From an uncultured bacterium (GTDB lineage: Bacteria > Patescibacteriota > Gracilibacteria > Absconditabacterales > Absconditicoccaceae), in contig CALCYP010000062.1 of NCBI GenBank assembly GCA_937906635.1, positions 1 to 17,323 of the forward strand: 17,323 bases of DNA, given 5' to 3'. Positions 1-9,435 of this stretch are shown here, one piece after another. A program made the translations under genes and the position numbers. The number at the start of each line of letters is the position of its first letter. Position 1 is the first letter of the stretch. Under the pieces are notes generated by a model. It saw only the letters and a program-made list of their open reading frames with translations, made no database searches and was not told the DNA's origin.

Positions 1-54
1 TGTCCGACTTACTTGGCTTATTACTCAATTTGTTCTCTTTTCTCATACTGCCAT
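1..54 (-). CDS. Start of a virion-region gene, cut by window edge
   Basis: The ATG (complement of 52-54) opens an 18-codon frame reading MAVGEKRTNGVISQVSRT to the window edge, with two TGA codons read as Gly. It starts 9 bases past the stop of the adaptor gene and is preceded by an A-rich stretch (AGAAAAAATAA), like its neighbours. By position after capsid and adaptor it would be another head-completion or tail gene. Too little is visible to assign a function. Confidence 0.6.
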
Positions 55-63
55 TTATTTTTT

Positions 64-831
64 CTAATAATGACTAAAATATGTTGTGTTTGCGAAACCT
101 TCCTCTACTGGTCTTTTATCTTTATTTAGTCCATATATATTATCGTTTAATGTCTGCTGAAATTGTTGATAATACCATTGTGCCATCTCTGGGTTCTCTG
201 CTTGATATAGTCTAAATGTCATATAGTCTTCTATTGCATCAAAAAAATATCGTGGTAAATTCAGCGAGCTTTCATCTGTACTCAAACCTACTGGCTGTTC
301 TATGAAATTGTAATTTAATGATAGTCAGTTTGTTATGTCTTCTGTTGGTGTCGGGAATATCTTAATTGAATTTTTACCAATAAACATATATCTTGGCTCT
401 AATTCGCTTATTTTTCACCATATGATAGGACTTCCTTTCTGTCTTCCTCATTGTCCAATTAAATTATTATTAGCGTCATATATATTATTAGTAGGGTTGA
501 TGTTATAGTCCGATAAATTGATAGGTTTACATACTCTATATATGGGTGTTTCATTCTTATCACAATGATATGCTACTCTCAATTGTATTATACTATAAAA
601 GTCTGGTATTCCAGCATCTCACATAGGTAAATTATAGTCTGCTATATCTTTATCTATATCTTTAATTATAGATGAAACATTCTGCATACCACTTACATAT
701 TCCAGTATTGTCTTTTGGAATATCTGCAGACCTTTATTATATCGAGCTAATAATACATTATTGTTTACTTGTGTTGCTCATCTCAATTCTTCCAGTGCCC
801 AATTGTTCAACCTTGTTTGTACTGTTGCCAT
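64..831 (-). CDS. Putative head-tail adaptor (SU10-adaptor-like) protein
   Basis: This 255-residue protein lies directly downstream of the major capsid gene. It starts MATVQTRLNNWALEELRGAT and ends in TAG. Four TGA codons are read as Gly. The middle contains a short beta-rich stretch (I-K-I-F-P-T-P-T-E then L-S-L-N-Y-N-F) followed by a helical C-terminal half with L-P-R-Y-F-F-D-A-I-E-D-Y-M. That order (strand, then 'lp..f.dai.dy' helix, then a helix rich in aromatic residues and ending near N-P-E-M-A-Q) resembles the adaptor proteins that sit under the portal in short-tailed and some long-tailed phages. The assignment rests on this pattern and on gene order (portal, scaffold, capsid, adaptor). 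It could instead be another capsid-proximal structural protein. Confidence 0.55.
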
Positions 832-869
832 CTACTGTCTTTATGAAATAAATACAATTTACTTATTGC

Positions 870-904
870 TTCCAACGAGGGTACAAAATGTACCCCTGTT
901 GGAA
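870..904 (-). terminator. Hairpin between capsid and adaptor genes
   Basis: TTCCAAC (870-876) pairs with GTTGGAA (898-904) and GGGTAC (879-884) with GTACCC (890-895), separated by a 2x2 internal loop and closed by a 5-base loop. It sits between the capsid stop (931) and the adaptor start (831). It lacks a good U-run on the minus-strand transcript, so it may be an RNA-processing or partial-attenuation element that tunes adaptor expression below capsid rather than a full terminator. Confidence 0.55.
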
Positions 905-930
905 ATATATAAGTAGACTGTCCTAAGGGA

Positions 931-1947
931 CTATATTGATGTTTGCCATTCGTAGTTCGTAGAAGACCTTGATACCATTCTAACGATAAAGAATGGGTTC
1001 AATACAGCACATCCATAAGCACACTTCCATCAGATAGTTGCTCTTTGGTTCAATGGGTCTGCTGTTCCAGCACTTCCATATGGTTTATATATCATTTCTA
1101 ATGTATCTAAACTTGAAACTCCATAAGCACCACTTCTAAAAGCATATGTTGGGTATACTTTGAAAGGTGTTCATGGGCTTGCAGGTGTCACAGTGAAAGA
1201 CTTTACATTAGCAGAGATATAAATATCAAAATTTTCCATTGAAGTAACGAAACCATCTTTTATTCATTTATAGTCTTCGTAAATGAGCTTGTTCAACCAA
1301 GTATTTGTTGAAGAACTTGCACAGAAGTCTCTAAATGTATTAGGGTGCATAATTACTTTAAACTTTTCTCCTCCTTGTCCTTGTGCTGTCAAGAATGTGA
1401 TAGCTTTTAACAATAGGTCAAAGTCCATAGTATCTGATGCTGTTAAAGCATCTCTTGATGCAGCACTTCCAGCCAAAATTTCTCAGATAGTATTATCACT
1501 CTCCAATACAGACTGAATATATTCATCTATAATTCTTCCTGCATTATTTCCCATCTCTTCTCCTTGTGCAGAGATAATTGGTAATAATGTCTCCATATTC
1601 AATAGGTCTGTTATCATTGTCCAGTCTCCTAATTGTACAGGTTCAGCGACAATAGTTGTTATTGTATTGTCGTGTGGGTCTGGTGTGTTACCTTCATATG
1701 CTATCATTGCTTGTGACAATGTAGTTTTCATAGGGTTGAGTCTTGGTCGAGTTACTGACTTGTATCCATCTTGTGATACAGCAGGTTGTCCAAACCTCAT
1801 AAATACAGTAGAAGGTTCTCCATTCTTCAAGAATGAATTTTTAAGTAAAGTTACTAATACAGACTGCGAGTTGTTTCCATTGTCAATTGCACTGACATTT
1901 ATAGGTGCAGTGTTGTCTGCAGCTGTTCAAACTAAAGTAGTTGCCAT
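931..1947 (-). CDS. Major capsid protein, N4-gp56-like family
   Basis: A 338-residue protein starting MATTLVGTAADN and ending in TAG. It has the expected size and place (after scaffold, before adaptor) for a HK97-fold capsid protein. Features resembling the N4-gp56 family are the N-terminal 'F-x-x-x-G-Q-P-A' segment, a central V-Q-L-G-D-W-T-M-I-T-D-L-L block, a helix with A-G-R-I-I-D-E-Y, the K-V-I-M-H-P-N-T-F-R-D stretch, and a C-terminal Q-R-A-T-I-G-W-K segment followed by A-V-L-N-P-F-F-I-V-R. Five TGA codons fall at glycine-plausible positions (for example T-I-G-W-K and S-P-G-T-P). Under the standard code this gene would be split into at least six pieces, which is why it looks absent from an ordinary ORF scan. 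Confidence 0.85.
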
Positions 1948-1997
1948 TTTCTAATAAATTTTCAAAATAAAATGTCAGCCACTCCAACTAAAGCATT

Positions 1998-2432
1998 TTA
2001 CTTATATCGAGGTTGTGTTTTTGCATAAGCAATAATTTCTTGTGGTGTCATATCGCTCAATTTTTTAGCACTTACCTCTGTTGTTGGGTTGGCTCAAGCG
2101 ATAACACTTTTAGCTCAAACTTCTGAATTTGTTTCTGTCTGGACAGGTTCAGACTTTGTCACTTTTCAATTCTGTCACTCATACAATGAAACCATATCAT
2201 TTATGTCGAGAGCAGAGTATTTATTAGTAAATTCTTCGAAATTTCACTCATAACCCCTACTTTTCATTGTGTTTTCAAAATAAAGTTTTTTGTCAGCCAT
2301 CCTTCCAGCTTTCAATTCTTCAATTTCTGCTTTAAGAGCATTTATTTCCTCGGCGTGCTTTTCTCTCAATGCAGCATACCCAGACTTTTTTTGCTCTTGC
2401 TCTGTGTTATCAATTTCTTCCATATCAGTCAT
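1998..2432 (-). CDS. Probable capsid scaffold protein
   Basis: 144 residues, immediately upstream of the capsid gene. The N-terminal third (about residues 15-50) is a charged amphipathic helix rich in Glu, Lys, Ala and Leu (E-E-I-N-A-L-K-A-E-I-E-E-L-K), typical of scaffolding proteins. The C-terminal part is Ser/Thr/Gln-rich and ends in a basic, aromatic tail (P-R-Y-K). Small size, coiled coil and the slot between portal block and capsid are the hallmarks of a phage scaffold. No protease motif is visible. The start is the first ATG after an AT-rich leader; a second Met four residues in is possible. Confidence 0.65.
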
Positions 2433-2465
2433 CTGATAATATATAGAATATAAAGTCGTGCTATT

Positions 2466-2570
2466 CTACAAACACGAATTGAGTTTTAAGTCATCGACTG
2501 GACTACAATTGATTAGTTTATAGACTTGCAACTTCGGTCTTTGAATATTTGAGAGTTCTATTCAACTCAT
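2466..2570 (-). CDS. Possible 34-residue small protein
   Basis: An ATG-to-TAG frame of 35 codons (MSGIELSNIQRPKLQVYKLI at its N-terminus, one TGA) fills most of the 159-base gap between the scaffold gene and the 130-residue gene upstream of it. It begins 21 bases after that gene's stop, the usual spacing in this block. No domain is recognised and the length alone is not convincing. It may be a real tiny virion or regulatory protein, or non-coding leader for the scaffold gene. Confidence 0.3.
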
Positions 2571-2591
2571 TCTAATGAATTGTTAGCTCTG

Positions 2592-2984
2592 CTACTCAAC
2601 TCATTCAACCTTTTCTCATCTCATAATTGCTTCTGCTTTCTCCATAGCTTCTTGTGCTTTTTTTACTTCCTCTGGGTCTTGTGTTATGACATCGACCATT
2701 CTCTCTGTCATTCACATTCATTGGATGAAACCTCATAGCACATTAAATACTGTGAAACCTTGAGATGATGGGTTTATGAAACCATCTTCTATTTGGTGCA
2801 AGATACTTTTTTCTTCTGCATCTTTTCTTTTCTCTATACATTTCTTTAGTACCTCCCATCCAGCTGATGCTTTCAATTCCTTTACAGCATCCACTTCCTC
2901 ATCTGTAAGGTCGTTATAGTTCTTTTCCTTTACTTCTACCTCAATATTTTCCTCCTTTTCCATCAATTCTTCTTCTAAAGCCAT
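2592..2984 (-). CDS. Unknown acidic protein of the portal-scaffold interval
   Basis: 130 residues starting MALEEELMEKEENIEVEVKE and ending in TAG. The first 60 residues are very acidic and helical. A middle hydrophobic/glycine segment contains several TGA-encoded glycines (L-G-G-F-I-Q-G-M-G-M). The C-terminus is again charged (D-P-E-E-V-K-K-A-Q-E-A-M-E-K-A-E). The glycine-rich hydrophobic patch flanked by charged helices might contact membrane or another virion protein, but that is speculation. It starts 5 bases after the stop of the 108-residue gene, so it is translated from the same message. No family recognised. Confidence 0.7.
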
Positions 2985-2989
2985 TATAG

Positions 2990-3316
2990 TTAGTTATCAA
3001 ATAAAATAGACTTCTTATTTTGTATTACTCGTTTAATTGGCTTTCACCAATTGACTTCCAGACATTTCTTTACTTCATCCATAAACATACTTACATCCAG
3101 AGTATTCATTCACTCTGTCATTATGGCTATGTCTTCCTTTGATAGCATTCAGATAGGTTTGTCATACTTCCTTAGATATTGATATATCATTTCTCTAAAC
3201 CTTTCTGCTTTTCTCCTTTTTGTCATACTCCTTTTCAGACCATCCAAGTCGGGTTCGCTCTTTCTTGGCTCTGCTTTTATCATATCGTTTAGGTCTTTCA
3301 TTACTTGTCGTTGCAT
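2990..3316 (-). CDS. Unknown basic protein of the portal-scaffold interval
   Basis: 108 residues starting MQRQVMKDLNDMIKAEPRKS. It is Lys/Arg-rich, especially over residues 25-45 (L-K-R-S-M-T-K-R-R-K-A-E-R-F-R), mostly helical, and has three TGA-Gly codons. An in-frame TAA lies just upstream of the ATG, fixing the start as the first available Met. It follows the 142-residue gene by 20 bases. A nucleic-acid-contacting or internal head protein would fit the charge, but no family is recognised. Confidence 0.7.
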
Positions 3317-3336
3317 GACTTCTTTTATGAATTAAA

Positions 3337-3765
3337 TTAACATCCAGTTACATATCTTTTTAGCCTTTCTATCATTTCCATATCAGCTCCATGGCTCTCC
3401 AGCCATTCCTTGTCTTCCTGATATACATTAGTTCAGAAACCTTTTGTTACCAAATAGTTTCTCAATTCCTCATCTTTTATCATAAACATAGGCACTGGTG
3501 CATTGAATTTCTGAAACCTTATTCATCTTGCTTGCATATGGACATTCGTTCATCCGACTGTTCATACTACATCATTTTTTACATTTTTCTTGTTTCAGTT
3601 TTGCTCATTTTCTGTTTCTTGCTGAATATTTGTCAGCTCATTTTCTATCTCGTTGTTTATTTCATTTTCCACAACGGTAGTACCTACATTTTCCTCTTGT
3701 TTAACCTCCAATTCTGATAATTTCTGTCATTTTTTTGGTGGTTTTTGTCATTTTTTAAATGTCAT
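3337..3765 (-). CDS. Unknown protein downstream of portal
   Basis: 142 residues, starting 21 bases after the portal stop. The N-terminus carries a duplicated lysine motif (K-K-G-Q-K-P-P-K-K-G-Q-K, both Gly being TGA). A Glu/Asn-rich, low-complexity middle follows (about residues 20-60), then a more ordered C-terminal domain beginning near G-I-R-F-Q-K-F and containing Y-L-V-T-K-G-F-G-T-N and L-E-S-H-G-A-D. A disordered charged arm plus small folded domain is common in minor virion proteins. No family recognised. Confidence 0.7.
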
Positions 3766-3786
3766 TATTATTTTTTAATAGATAAA

Positions 3787-5757
3787 TTATCATATTCAGT
3801 TTGATACATCCAGACTTTGCATTCCAGATACTGGTAGTCTTTCTCATTGGCTACTCCAATTAGCTCTACTTCATTCACTCATTCCTGTTCCACTATCCAA
3901 ATTATTTACTGTGTCATAGTTTATACTATCTTCCAGTCATTCCATTCCAGCCATTTTAAAGTCTGTTACTTTTGGCTGGCTTGCCATATTCATTTGCTCT
4001 GTTCACAGACCTTGCTGTACCATATATTGCAGTGCTTGGATAGCTCTTTGTTTAGCATCTGTATCTTCTGCTCTGTTATAGTACCATAGTCTCATTTGGA
4101 TGTTTGCATTTTGTGGTATATAGATAGATACATTTTGGTTGAGTAGCAGTACATCCATTTTACATTGATACTCTTCCATATTTAGTTCTGTTACACTATC
4201 TATCTCGCTCTCATCCAGACCATTATAGTATGCTATAGCTTTTCTTATATTGTTTAACAAAAATGGAGGAGTCTTTGGGTCAGACACCAGCATATTATAT
4301 TGCTCTACATATGCTGACTTTTTCTCTTGATAGATGATATCTCTCAGTATTGGGTCTACTATCATTATTGAGAAGTCTCATTGAATATCTTTCTTATTTA
4401 CTTTCTTATATGTTCCAGATAGTCAATTATTTACTCTCCTTATCACTTTTTTACCACTATTCCTCCGATAGTATAGCATATAGTCCCTATACAGTTCAGC
4501 AAATTGCTTTGTTCCATATGCCAATATACTATTCTGTAGACTTGTGATCATATTAGCATTTATTTTTTGTATCTTACTTGCTGTTGCTGTATTAGGGTCA
4601 CTATTAGATGATAGACCGAGTCATTGTGCAGTAGCATTTGTGAAACTCTCTGCTAATGCTTTATTTTTTATCATTCACAGACTATTATATAGGTCTGTGC
4701 TTATCTGTGTCTGTGGTAATTCATATACCATACTACTTATAGGTTTTGTTAGGTCTCTCATTTTTACTGGATACCACCTATTCTTTATGCTTTGGTTTTT
4801 TAGAGTGTTGATATTGTTTAGGAATACTTGCTCATCTATGAAAATATTTCATCACATAGCTTCACGAGTTACTTTTATTTTATACAAGTTTAATAATAGT
4901 TGCTCTGTCCTATGTCAGTCTTCTATTATATCACATAGACTTATTCCTCGCCAGTCTGCTGCATCATATGCGAAACCATATACAGCCACAGGTATCATAT
5001 TGTTTGTCTCTGGCACATCATATATATCAAGTATCTGGTCTGACAACATTAGCACCAAATACAATTTGTTTTCTCCACTTTCTTCATCATATATATAGGT
5101 ATAGTGATAGTGGATGGTATAGTGTCATGTACTTGGGTTATAACAAGTAGCGATACTTCTCAAAAATGCGTCTTGTGTTTCCAGTCAGTTGATATATATG
5201 TCATAGTGTCCCAGTATCATTTCTCTGAAGTCTTTGTGTGCTGATATTGGCAATTCTTCCAGTTCTTTCCTTGTTATCACTCTATCAAAACCAAAAAATG
5301 GATATTCATCTACCAGTAGGCTACCATCATTGTATGGATAGACAAACCTTGGGTCTATTCTTTGTACGATAGGCACATTCTTTTTCTTGTTGTATCAAGC
5401 AAAGAGAAATACTGCTTTACCATATTTACATACATCTTCCAGCCCCATATATCTATCAAAGTCCCAGTGTTCGTTTGCATAGTCGGTCTTAAACATATCT
5501 GTGAAATTTCTTGCTTCCATTTGGAATAATACATTTTCATCTTCCCACGATACATCTGGCTCATTTACTATACAAGTTGCTTGCATTGTCCTTGCACAGC
5601 TCCAAAATATCTGACTTCTTAGTAGTTCATCATTTCTTTTAGTTGAATATATGTCTTTTTGTGACATAAAATGTGAGTTTTTGCTCCTATTAGCATCAAA
5701 CCCATGTTTATACTCTCACATTATTTTTTGATATAATTCATCTGTTAGTTTTATCAT
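3787..5757 (-). CDS. Portal protein
   Basis: 656 residues, beginning exactly after the TAG of the large terminase (TAG-ATG junction) and followed by small virion genes and capsid, which is the standard place of the portal. The size fits large portals. Visible traits are an aromatic N-terminal part (Q-I-F-W-S-C-A-R-T-M), a beta-rich wing with Y-T-I-H-Y-H-Y-T-Y-I-Y, a long helical stem region around residues 330-420, and a Gln/Asn/Ser-rich C-terminal tail (S-G-T-G-M-S-E-G-S-R). About 18 TGA codons are read as Gly, and standard-code reading shatters the gene into many fragments. The family is inferred mainly from context, since portal sequences diverge strongly. The gene is translationally coupled to the terminase. 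Confidence 0.75.
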
Positions 5758-7107
5758 CTATCTTTCAATAGAAGCTAAATATCAAGTTATTTCTGTTTCG
5801 TTCCATCTTAAATATGGATACATTCTCATTATTAGTGTATCTAATAAGTCTGGACTCCTTCATATTCTCTCTTTCATTTTCTCTTTTGGCTCAATTCTTG
5901 TCTTACCATCTATACTTTTTTCATCTATATATAGGTTCAACATCTCTTGAGTCAGTATCTCCCAGTCCTTATCAGCTGTTAAATGTTCCCATTTGATAGC
6001 AATTTCTCCTTTTTGTACCTTCTCTTGCAGTAAAAATGCACATTGGCTTTTCAAATTAGCATAATTACTCTTTGCTCCAGTTTCTATTGGCTTGCTATTG
6101 TTTACAAACCCAGTAGAATATTCTATTCAGTCTACTACTCATCATCATACACCATCTGCATCTATTACGATGTTTCTTGGCTCTATATCGTATTGCGACT
6201 GTATCAACTTAATTGCTATCTTTATCTCTTCTACACTGCTTTTTGCATATGTCCATACTCTTGTTCGTGTATTCCCTTTTCGTAAAGATATTCTCGTCGT
6301 ATCTTTTCCAAACCTTGCTACATCACATATCAGATAATAGACATCTCCATGACTTTCATTTGTCTTTAGCCTATCTATATCCATCTGCTTAAACAATAGC
6401 CGACTATTATCATCAAAGTCTCGCTTTCCATACAATAGTCTATTTCTTATTGCTGGGTTCGCTCTCTCCAAATTCTCTATATATCATTTGTCTATGAAGT
6501 TATTGGAGTAGACTAATGATGGTATAAATACAGCTCTTTCTTTGTCTTTGTGCTTTCATAGATAATATCTTTCATATACATGTCATGGGTTTGGGTTAAA
6601 TGTTTCCAGTACTTTTCCCAGTATCCCATACTCTGTATTCTTAAACCTTCATACACGAGTTTGTAATATTTCTATTCAGTCCAATGGACATTCTGCACTT
6701 TCTTCTACAAATGCACCAGTTAATTCTAATGAACCAAACCTATTATATAAAGGGTCTTGTGGCAGATAACATCATTCTCTCAGCAATATCTGACTACCAT
6801 TCTTAAACGTAATGACATTAGATACATTGTTCAGCTGTCACCTCATTTCATAAGGTATATTATAGTCCCTATAAAACTTCTCCAATGATATTACCGATGT
6901 CTGTTTGATGTTCTTGATCGTGTCCCTTACCAAAGCATATCTTACTCATGGATATTGGTTACACATTCTCCATAGCCATATAATTCATAGATAAGTCTTT
7001 CATCATCAGGCTCATCATCCATATCAGATGGCAGTATGTACATTGTCCAATAATACATTAAATGCTTTCTGTTGGTTCTCTGTTAGTTTTATCTCTATAT
7101 TCGGCAT
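5758..7107 (-). CDS. terL: Terminase large subunit
   Basis: 449 residues; the DNA-packaging ATPase/nuclease. The Walker A loop is at residues 28-38 (G-Y-G-G-G-A-G-G-G-K-T). Walker B-like F-V-E-E-S-A-E lies near 133-139. The RNase H-like nuclease domain has its first Asp in L-I-C-D-V-A-R-F-G-K-D (about 262), a second in I-V-I-D-A-D-G-V-G-G-G-V-V-D (about 316), and a C-terminal acidic motif S-P-D-L-L-D-T (about 418-423). Length and motif order match phage TerL. Six of seven Walker-loop glycines are TGA, which makes this gene the clearest proof of the code. It lies downstream of the small terminase and a 71-residue gene, and its TAG abuts the portal ATG. The start follows a C-rich and A-rich leader without Shine-Dalgarno sequence. 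Confidence 0.95.
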
Positions 7108-7143
7108 AATAATTTTTGGGGGTGCAAAATAAAAATCAAAAAT

Positions 7144-7359
7144 TTATTTTTTTATTCTCATTTCTTTTAGTTCCCTTAAATAGTCCTCGTATTCTTTTCT
7201 TTTCTTGTTGGCTCTCCTTCTCCTACTTTTTAGTGTATTCTTATTGGTAGAAAAAGGTTTGGCATATTCTTCTTCCTCTTCTGATGGTATCTTTCTTCAT
7301 ATCCATTGCTGGAATTCTACGAGTTTAACCTCTTCAACATTTCTTTCTCATTGTCCCAT
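7144..7359 (-). CDS. Small basic protein overlapping small terminase
   Basis: 71 residues starting MGQGERNVEEVKLVEFQQWI. The gene overlaps the last 43 bases of the small terminase gene in another frame and ends 36 bases before the large terminase start. The C-terminal half is strongly basic (K-S-R-R-R-R-A-N-K-K-R-K), followed by E-Y-E-D-Y-L-R-E-L-K. The overlap, location between the two terminase subunits and charge suggest a DNA-contacting packaging accessory protein, but this is inference. Only code 25 gives the full frame (two TGA). Confidence 0.65.
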
Positions 7360-7919
7360 CAAGTCATTTTCGTCTCAACTTCATTCTCTCAAGTATTCAC
7401 ATATCATTCAGAGGACAATTTTTGCTCTGTGTCAGTCGGTCATTGGCTGTTTGTTCCATCTCATTCTTTGTTTGTGTTTACTGATATAAATTGGACAACT
7501 TTACTATTATCTACTATATCATCTGCTAATTCATTGTTTGCGTATCTCTTATCTCTCATTTTCAGAAATTCTAATGCTACCTTTGCATTTCATTTTCATA
7601 TCTCATTAGATACTGCAGCTCTTGCTATCAATTTTGTCCGACTTCTCGCTTGCTCCATCCTCAATTTTGCTTCTTCATTCTCTGGTCTACTCATATAACT
7701 ATAATACGTCGCTGGACTTATCCCTGCTAATACACAAGCTTCATCTACAGTAGCATCGAGCCTAAATGCTTGCTCTAATGTGTCTAAACTATCTTCTATT
7801 ACACTTCTTTTCTTAAATTTAGGCACTAAATTTCCTACTCATCTTGTCGCCAATGTCTTTTCTTTTGGTTCTTTCATGAAATTATCATCATCCAGTGTTA
7901 TGTCATCTCGTTTAACCAT
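7317..7919 (-). CDS. terS: Terminase small subunit
   Basis: 200 residues starting MVKRDDITLDDDNFMKEPKE. The central region (about residues 40-75) reads T-V-D-E-A-C-V-L-A-G-I-S-P-A-T-Y-Y-S-Y-M, the helix-turn-helix typical of small terminases of the 'EACxxAGISxxTYYxW' type. It is followed by a Lys/Arg-rich helix and L-E-F-L-K-M-R-D-K-R, which is also characteristic. The C-terminal 70 residues are polar and probably flexible, with six TGA-Gly codons in or before them. It recognises the packaging site and delivers DNA to TerL. The ATG is chosen over an internal GTG at 7826 because the frame is open and the upstream part is well-composed. It ends inside the next gene. Confidence 0.85.
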
Positions 7920-7949
7920 ATTTTTCTGTTTAATATAAAATTACACAAA

Positions 7950-8738
7950 TTATTTTGTGTTTTCTCCTTTCTTCAATTTATTTATCTGGTTTTCGTGGAC
8001 TTCTTCATGTATAGCCCACAATTCTCTCCATTTCCTTTTAGGAGTATAAAAATTCTTTGTATTCCATAGCTCCTCATTCTCTTTAATGAGTTTTGGCACT
8101 TCTTTAAATAAGTCGTATTTCTTTGCTTTATTATGAAAATAATTATGCACCGCTGTCTTTAATTTCTGCAACCCTTCCTCTCCATATTTCTCTAATAAAC
8201 TCTTATCATATTCATTATTCGTTTCTACTTTCTTCTTTACACTTCCCATAGGTCATGTTATATAGTTACATGTATGACATTGTGCATTTATGTTCTCCTT
8301 CATTAGACACATTGTGCTATATCTCCTTGTATATCTATGTCATCATGCTAACTCTTTCCATTCTTTTATCTGATGACAACTAATACATTTCCCGACTCCA
8401 TCTGCATTTGTGTCTCTCAACTTCGCATTCTCCTGTGCTATCTCCATAGCAAACTGCAATGGTTTTTTTACAGGACTTACTCTTTTTTTATAAATAATAG
8501 GTGGTCTGTTCTCCATCTCTCTTATTTCATTCTTCATCTTCCTTTGATACTCCAATTTCTTCTTATTTAGATATGCATTTATCTTCCTCTCATGCTTCAA
8601 CCTCCTTTTCTCTATATCTCCATCTAATTTCGCCCTATACTTGTTTAATAATACATCATACCTAAATTGTGTGCTCTTTTTCAACATCTCCCATTTCTTG
8701 TTCCATTTCAACTCTATACTCTCCTTTGTTTTTAACAT
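7950..8738 (-). CDS. ninG: NinG/Rap-like recombination protein with zinc-binding motifs
   Basis: 262 residues. The N-terminal 90 residues are a long, basic helix (K-Y-R-A-K-L-D-G-D-I-E-K-R-R). The C-terminal part carries the NinG signature: C-I-S-C-H (Cys 118 and 121), then G-G-H (His 134), then E-N-I-N-A-Q-C-H-T-C-N (Cys 154 and 157), Y-I-T-G, and a downstream Y-G-E-E-G-L-Q-K-L segment. NinG (Rap in lambda) is a structure-specific nuclease acting on recombination intermediates. Two adjacent TGA codons lie inside the zinc domain (E-L-A-G-G-H), so the standard code separates the two Cys pairs. An alternative ATG at 8777 would add 13 residues, but it lies upstream of a terminator-like hairpin, so the ATG at 8738 is preferred. 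Confidence 0.75.
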
Positions 8739-8768
8739 AAAAAAAACTCGTAAATTAAAATTACGAGT
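8739..8768 (-). terminator. Terminator/attenuator hairpin just before the NinG-like gene
   Basis: ACTCGTAA (8746-8753) pairs with TTACGAGT (8761-8768) around a 7-base AT loop. On the minus strand the hairpin is followed by a run of seven T (8739-8745) that touches the ATG at 8738. It ends transcripts from the 139-residue gene, or attenuates entry into the packaging operon. Confidence 0.75.
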
Positions 8769-8790
8769 GTTCCTCACCTAAAAATAGATG

Positions 8791-8807
8791 TTCTTTTGCC
8801 TTTCAAC
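8791..8807. repeat. Copy 1 of the TTCTTTTGCCTTTCA element
   Basis: The plus strand reads TTCTTTTGCCTTTCAA. Related copies lie at 9341-9357 and 14187-14202, in all three cases within a few tens of bases of a hairpin. Here it lies in the 128-base gap between two minus-strand genes. Function unknown. Confidence 0.5.
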
Positions 8808-8866
8808 TACTAATTAATGAAAAAAATATAAATTGCAAGTTTATTTTTTTATGATACAAACACTTT

Positions 8867-9286
8867 TTAGAGAATATTCTCTAATTTGATGTTATATAAT
8901 ACCTTTTATTCTCATACAGCTATCTTACTCTCCCTATTATCATCATACAAACTCACAGCTTTCTCCTTTTTAACTCCATTTGCACCATTCCATTTTATCT
9001 GTTCCAATAACTCCTTCTTCTCCATGCACCTCTTTTCATATTCAACCCTCATCGCTTCAATACATAATTTTAACCTCTCCACTCACTCCGCCAAACTCAT
9101 TATATACATCTCCTCTATGTCCTTCGCTTTCATATATGTTTTCCCTCTCTCCTCTCCATCTACTACTAACTCTACCTCAAATACTTCACCCCTGTTCTTC
9201 ATCCTGGCAAATAAACTTCTGTCCTCTACATTCTTCCCTTCACTCTCCAACAACCCTCACACTGTCCCATAAACTCTTAACTCCAT
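8867..9286 (-). CDS. Unknown coiled-coil protein at head of minus-strand block
   Basis: 139 residues starting MELRVYGTVGGLLESEGKNV and ending in TAA. It is charged and mostly helical, with a likely coiled coil over about residues 55-95 (M-S-L-A-E-G-V-E-R-L-K-L-C-I-E-A-M). Five TGA codons are read as Gly. It is the first gene read leftward from the control region. A 63-residue upstream extension (ATG at 9448) is in frame but runs through a hairpin and operator-like repeats and has poor composition, so the ATG at 9286 was chosen. No family recognised. Confidence 0.65.
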
Positions 9287-9307
9287 TCTATAACTTTTTA
9301 CAAAATA

Positions 9308-9342
9308 AAAAACCATTTCTAACTCATGCTTTAATGGTTTTT
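9308..9342. terminator. Bidirectional hairpin upstream of first minus-strand gene
   Basis: AAAAACCATT (9308-9317) pairs with AATGGTTTTT (9333-9342), loop of 15. T-runs on both strands make it a possible terminator in either direction. On the plus strand it is followed at once by TTCCTTTTGCCTTTCAC (9341-9357), the repeated element also seen at 8791 and 14187. Confidence 0.6.
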
Positions 9343-9374
9343 CCTTTTGCCTTTCACAATTATCACCTACTATT

Positions 9375-9435
9375 GTAGTAAAAACACTACGGAATACAAT
9401 ACCTTTTTTAATGGAACGTAGTAAAAATGCTACGG
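9375..9435. promoter_or_regulatory. Pair of operator-like repeats
   Basis: GTAGTAAAAACACTACGG (9375-9392) and GTAGTAAAAATGCTACGG (9418-9435) are direct repeats, 43 bases apart (about four helical turns). Each is itself an inverted repeat (GTAG or GTAGT with CTAC or ACTAC around an A-rich centre). Same-face spacing and dyad symmetry are what a dimeric repressor or activator site would show. They lie upstream of the leftward block, so they may control it. The protein that binds is unknown. Confidence 0.5.

Noticed and set aside
3391..5150. Plus-strand frames opposite the portal and its neighbours
   Set aside because: Antisense shadows of continuous code-25 genes; odd Cys/Tyr/Phe composition and no family features.
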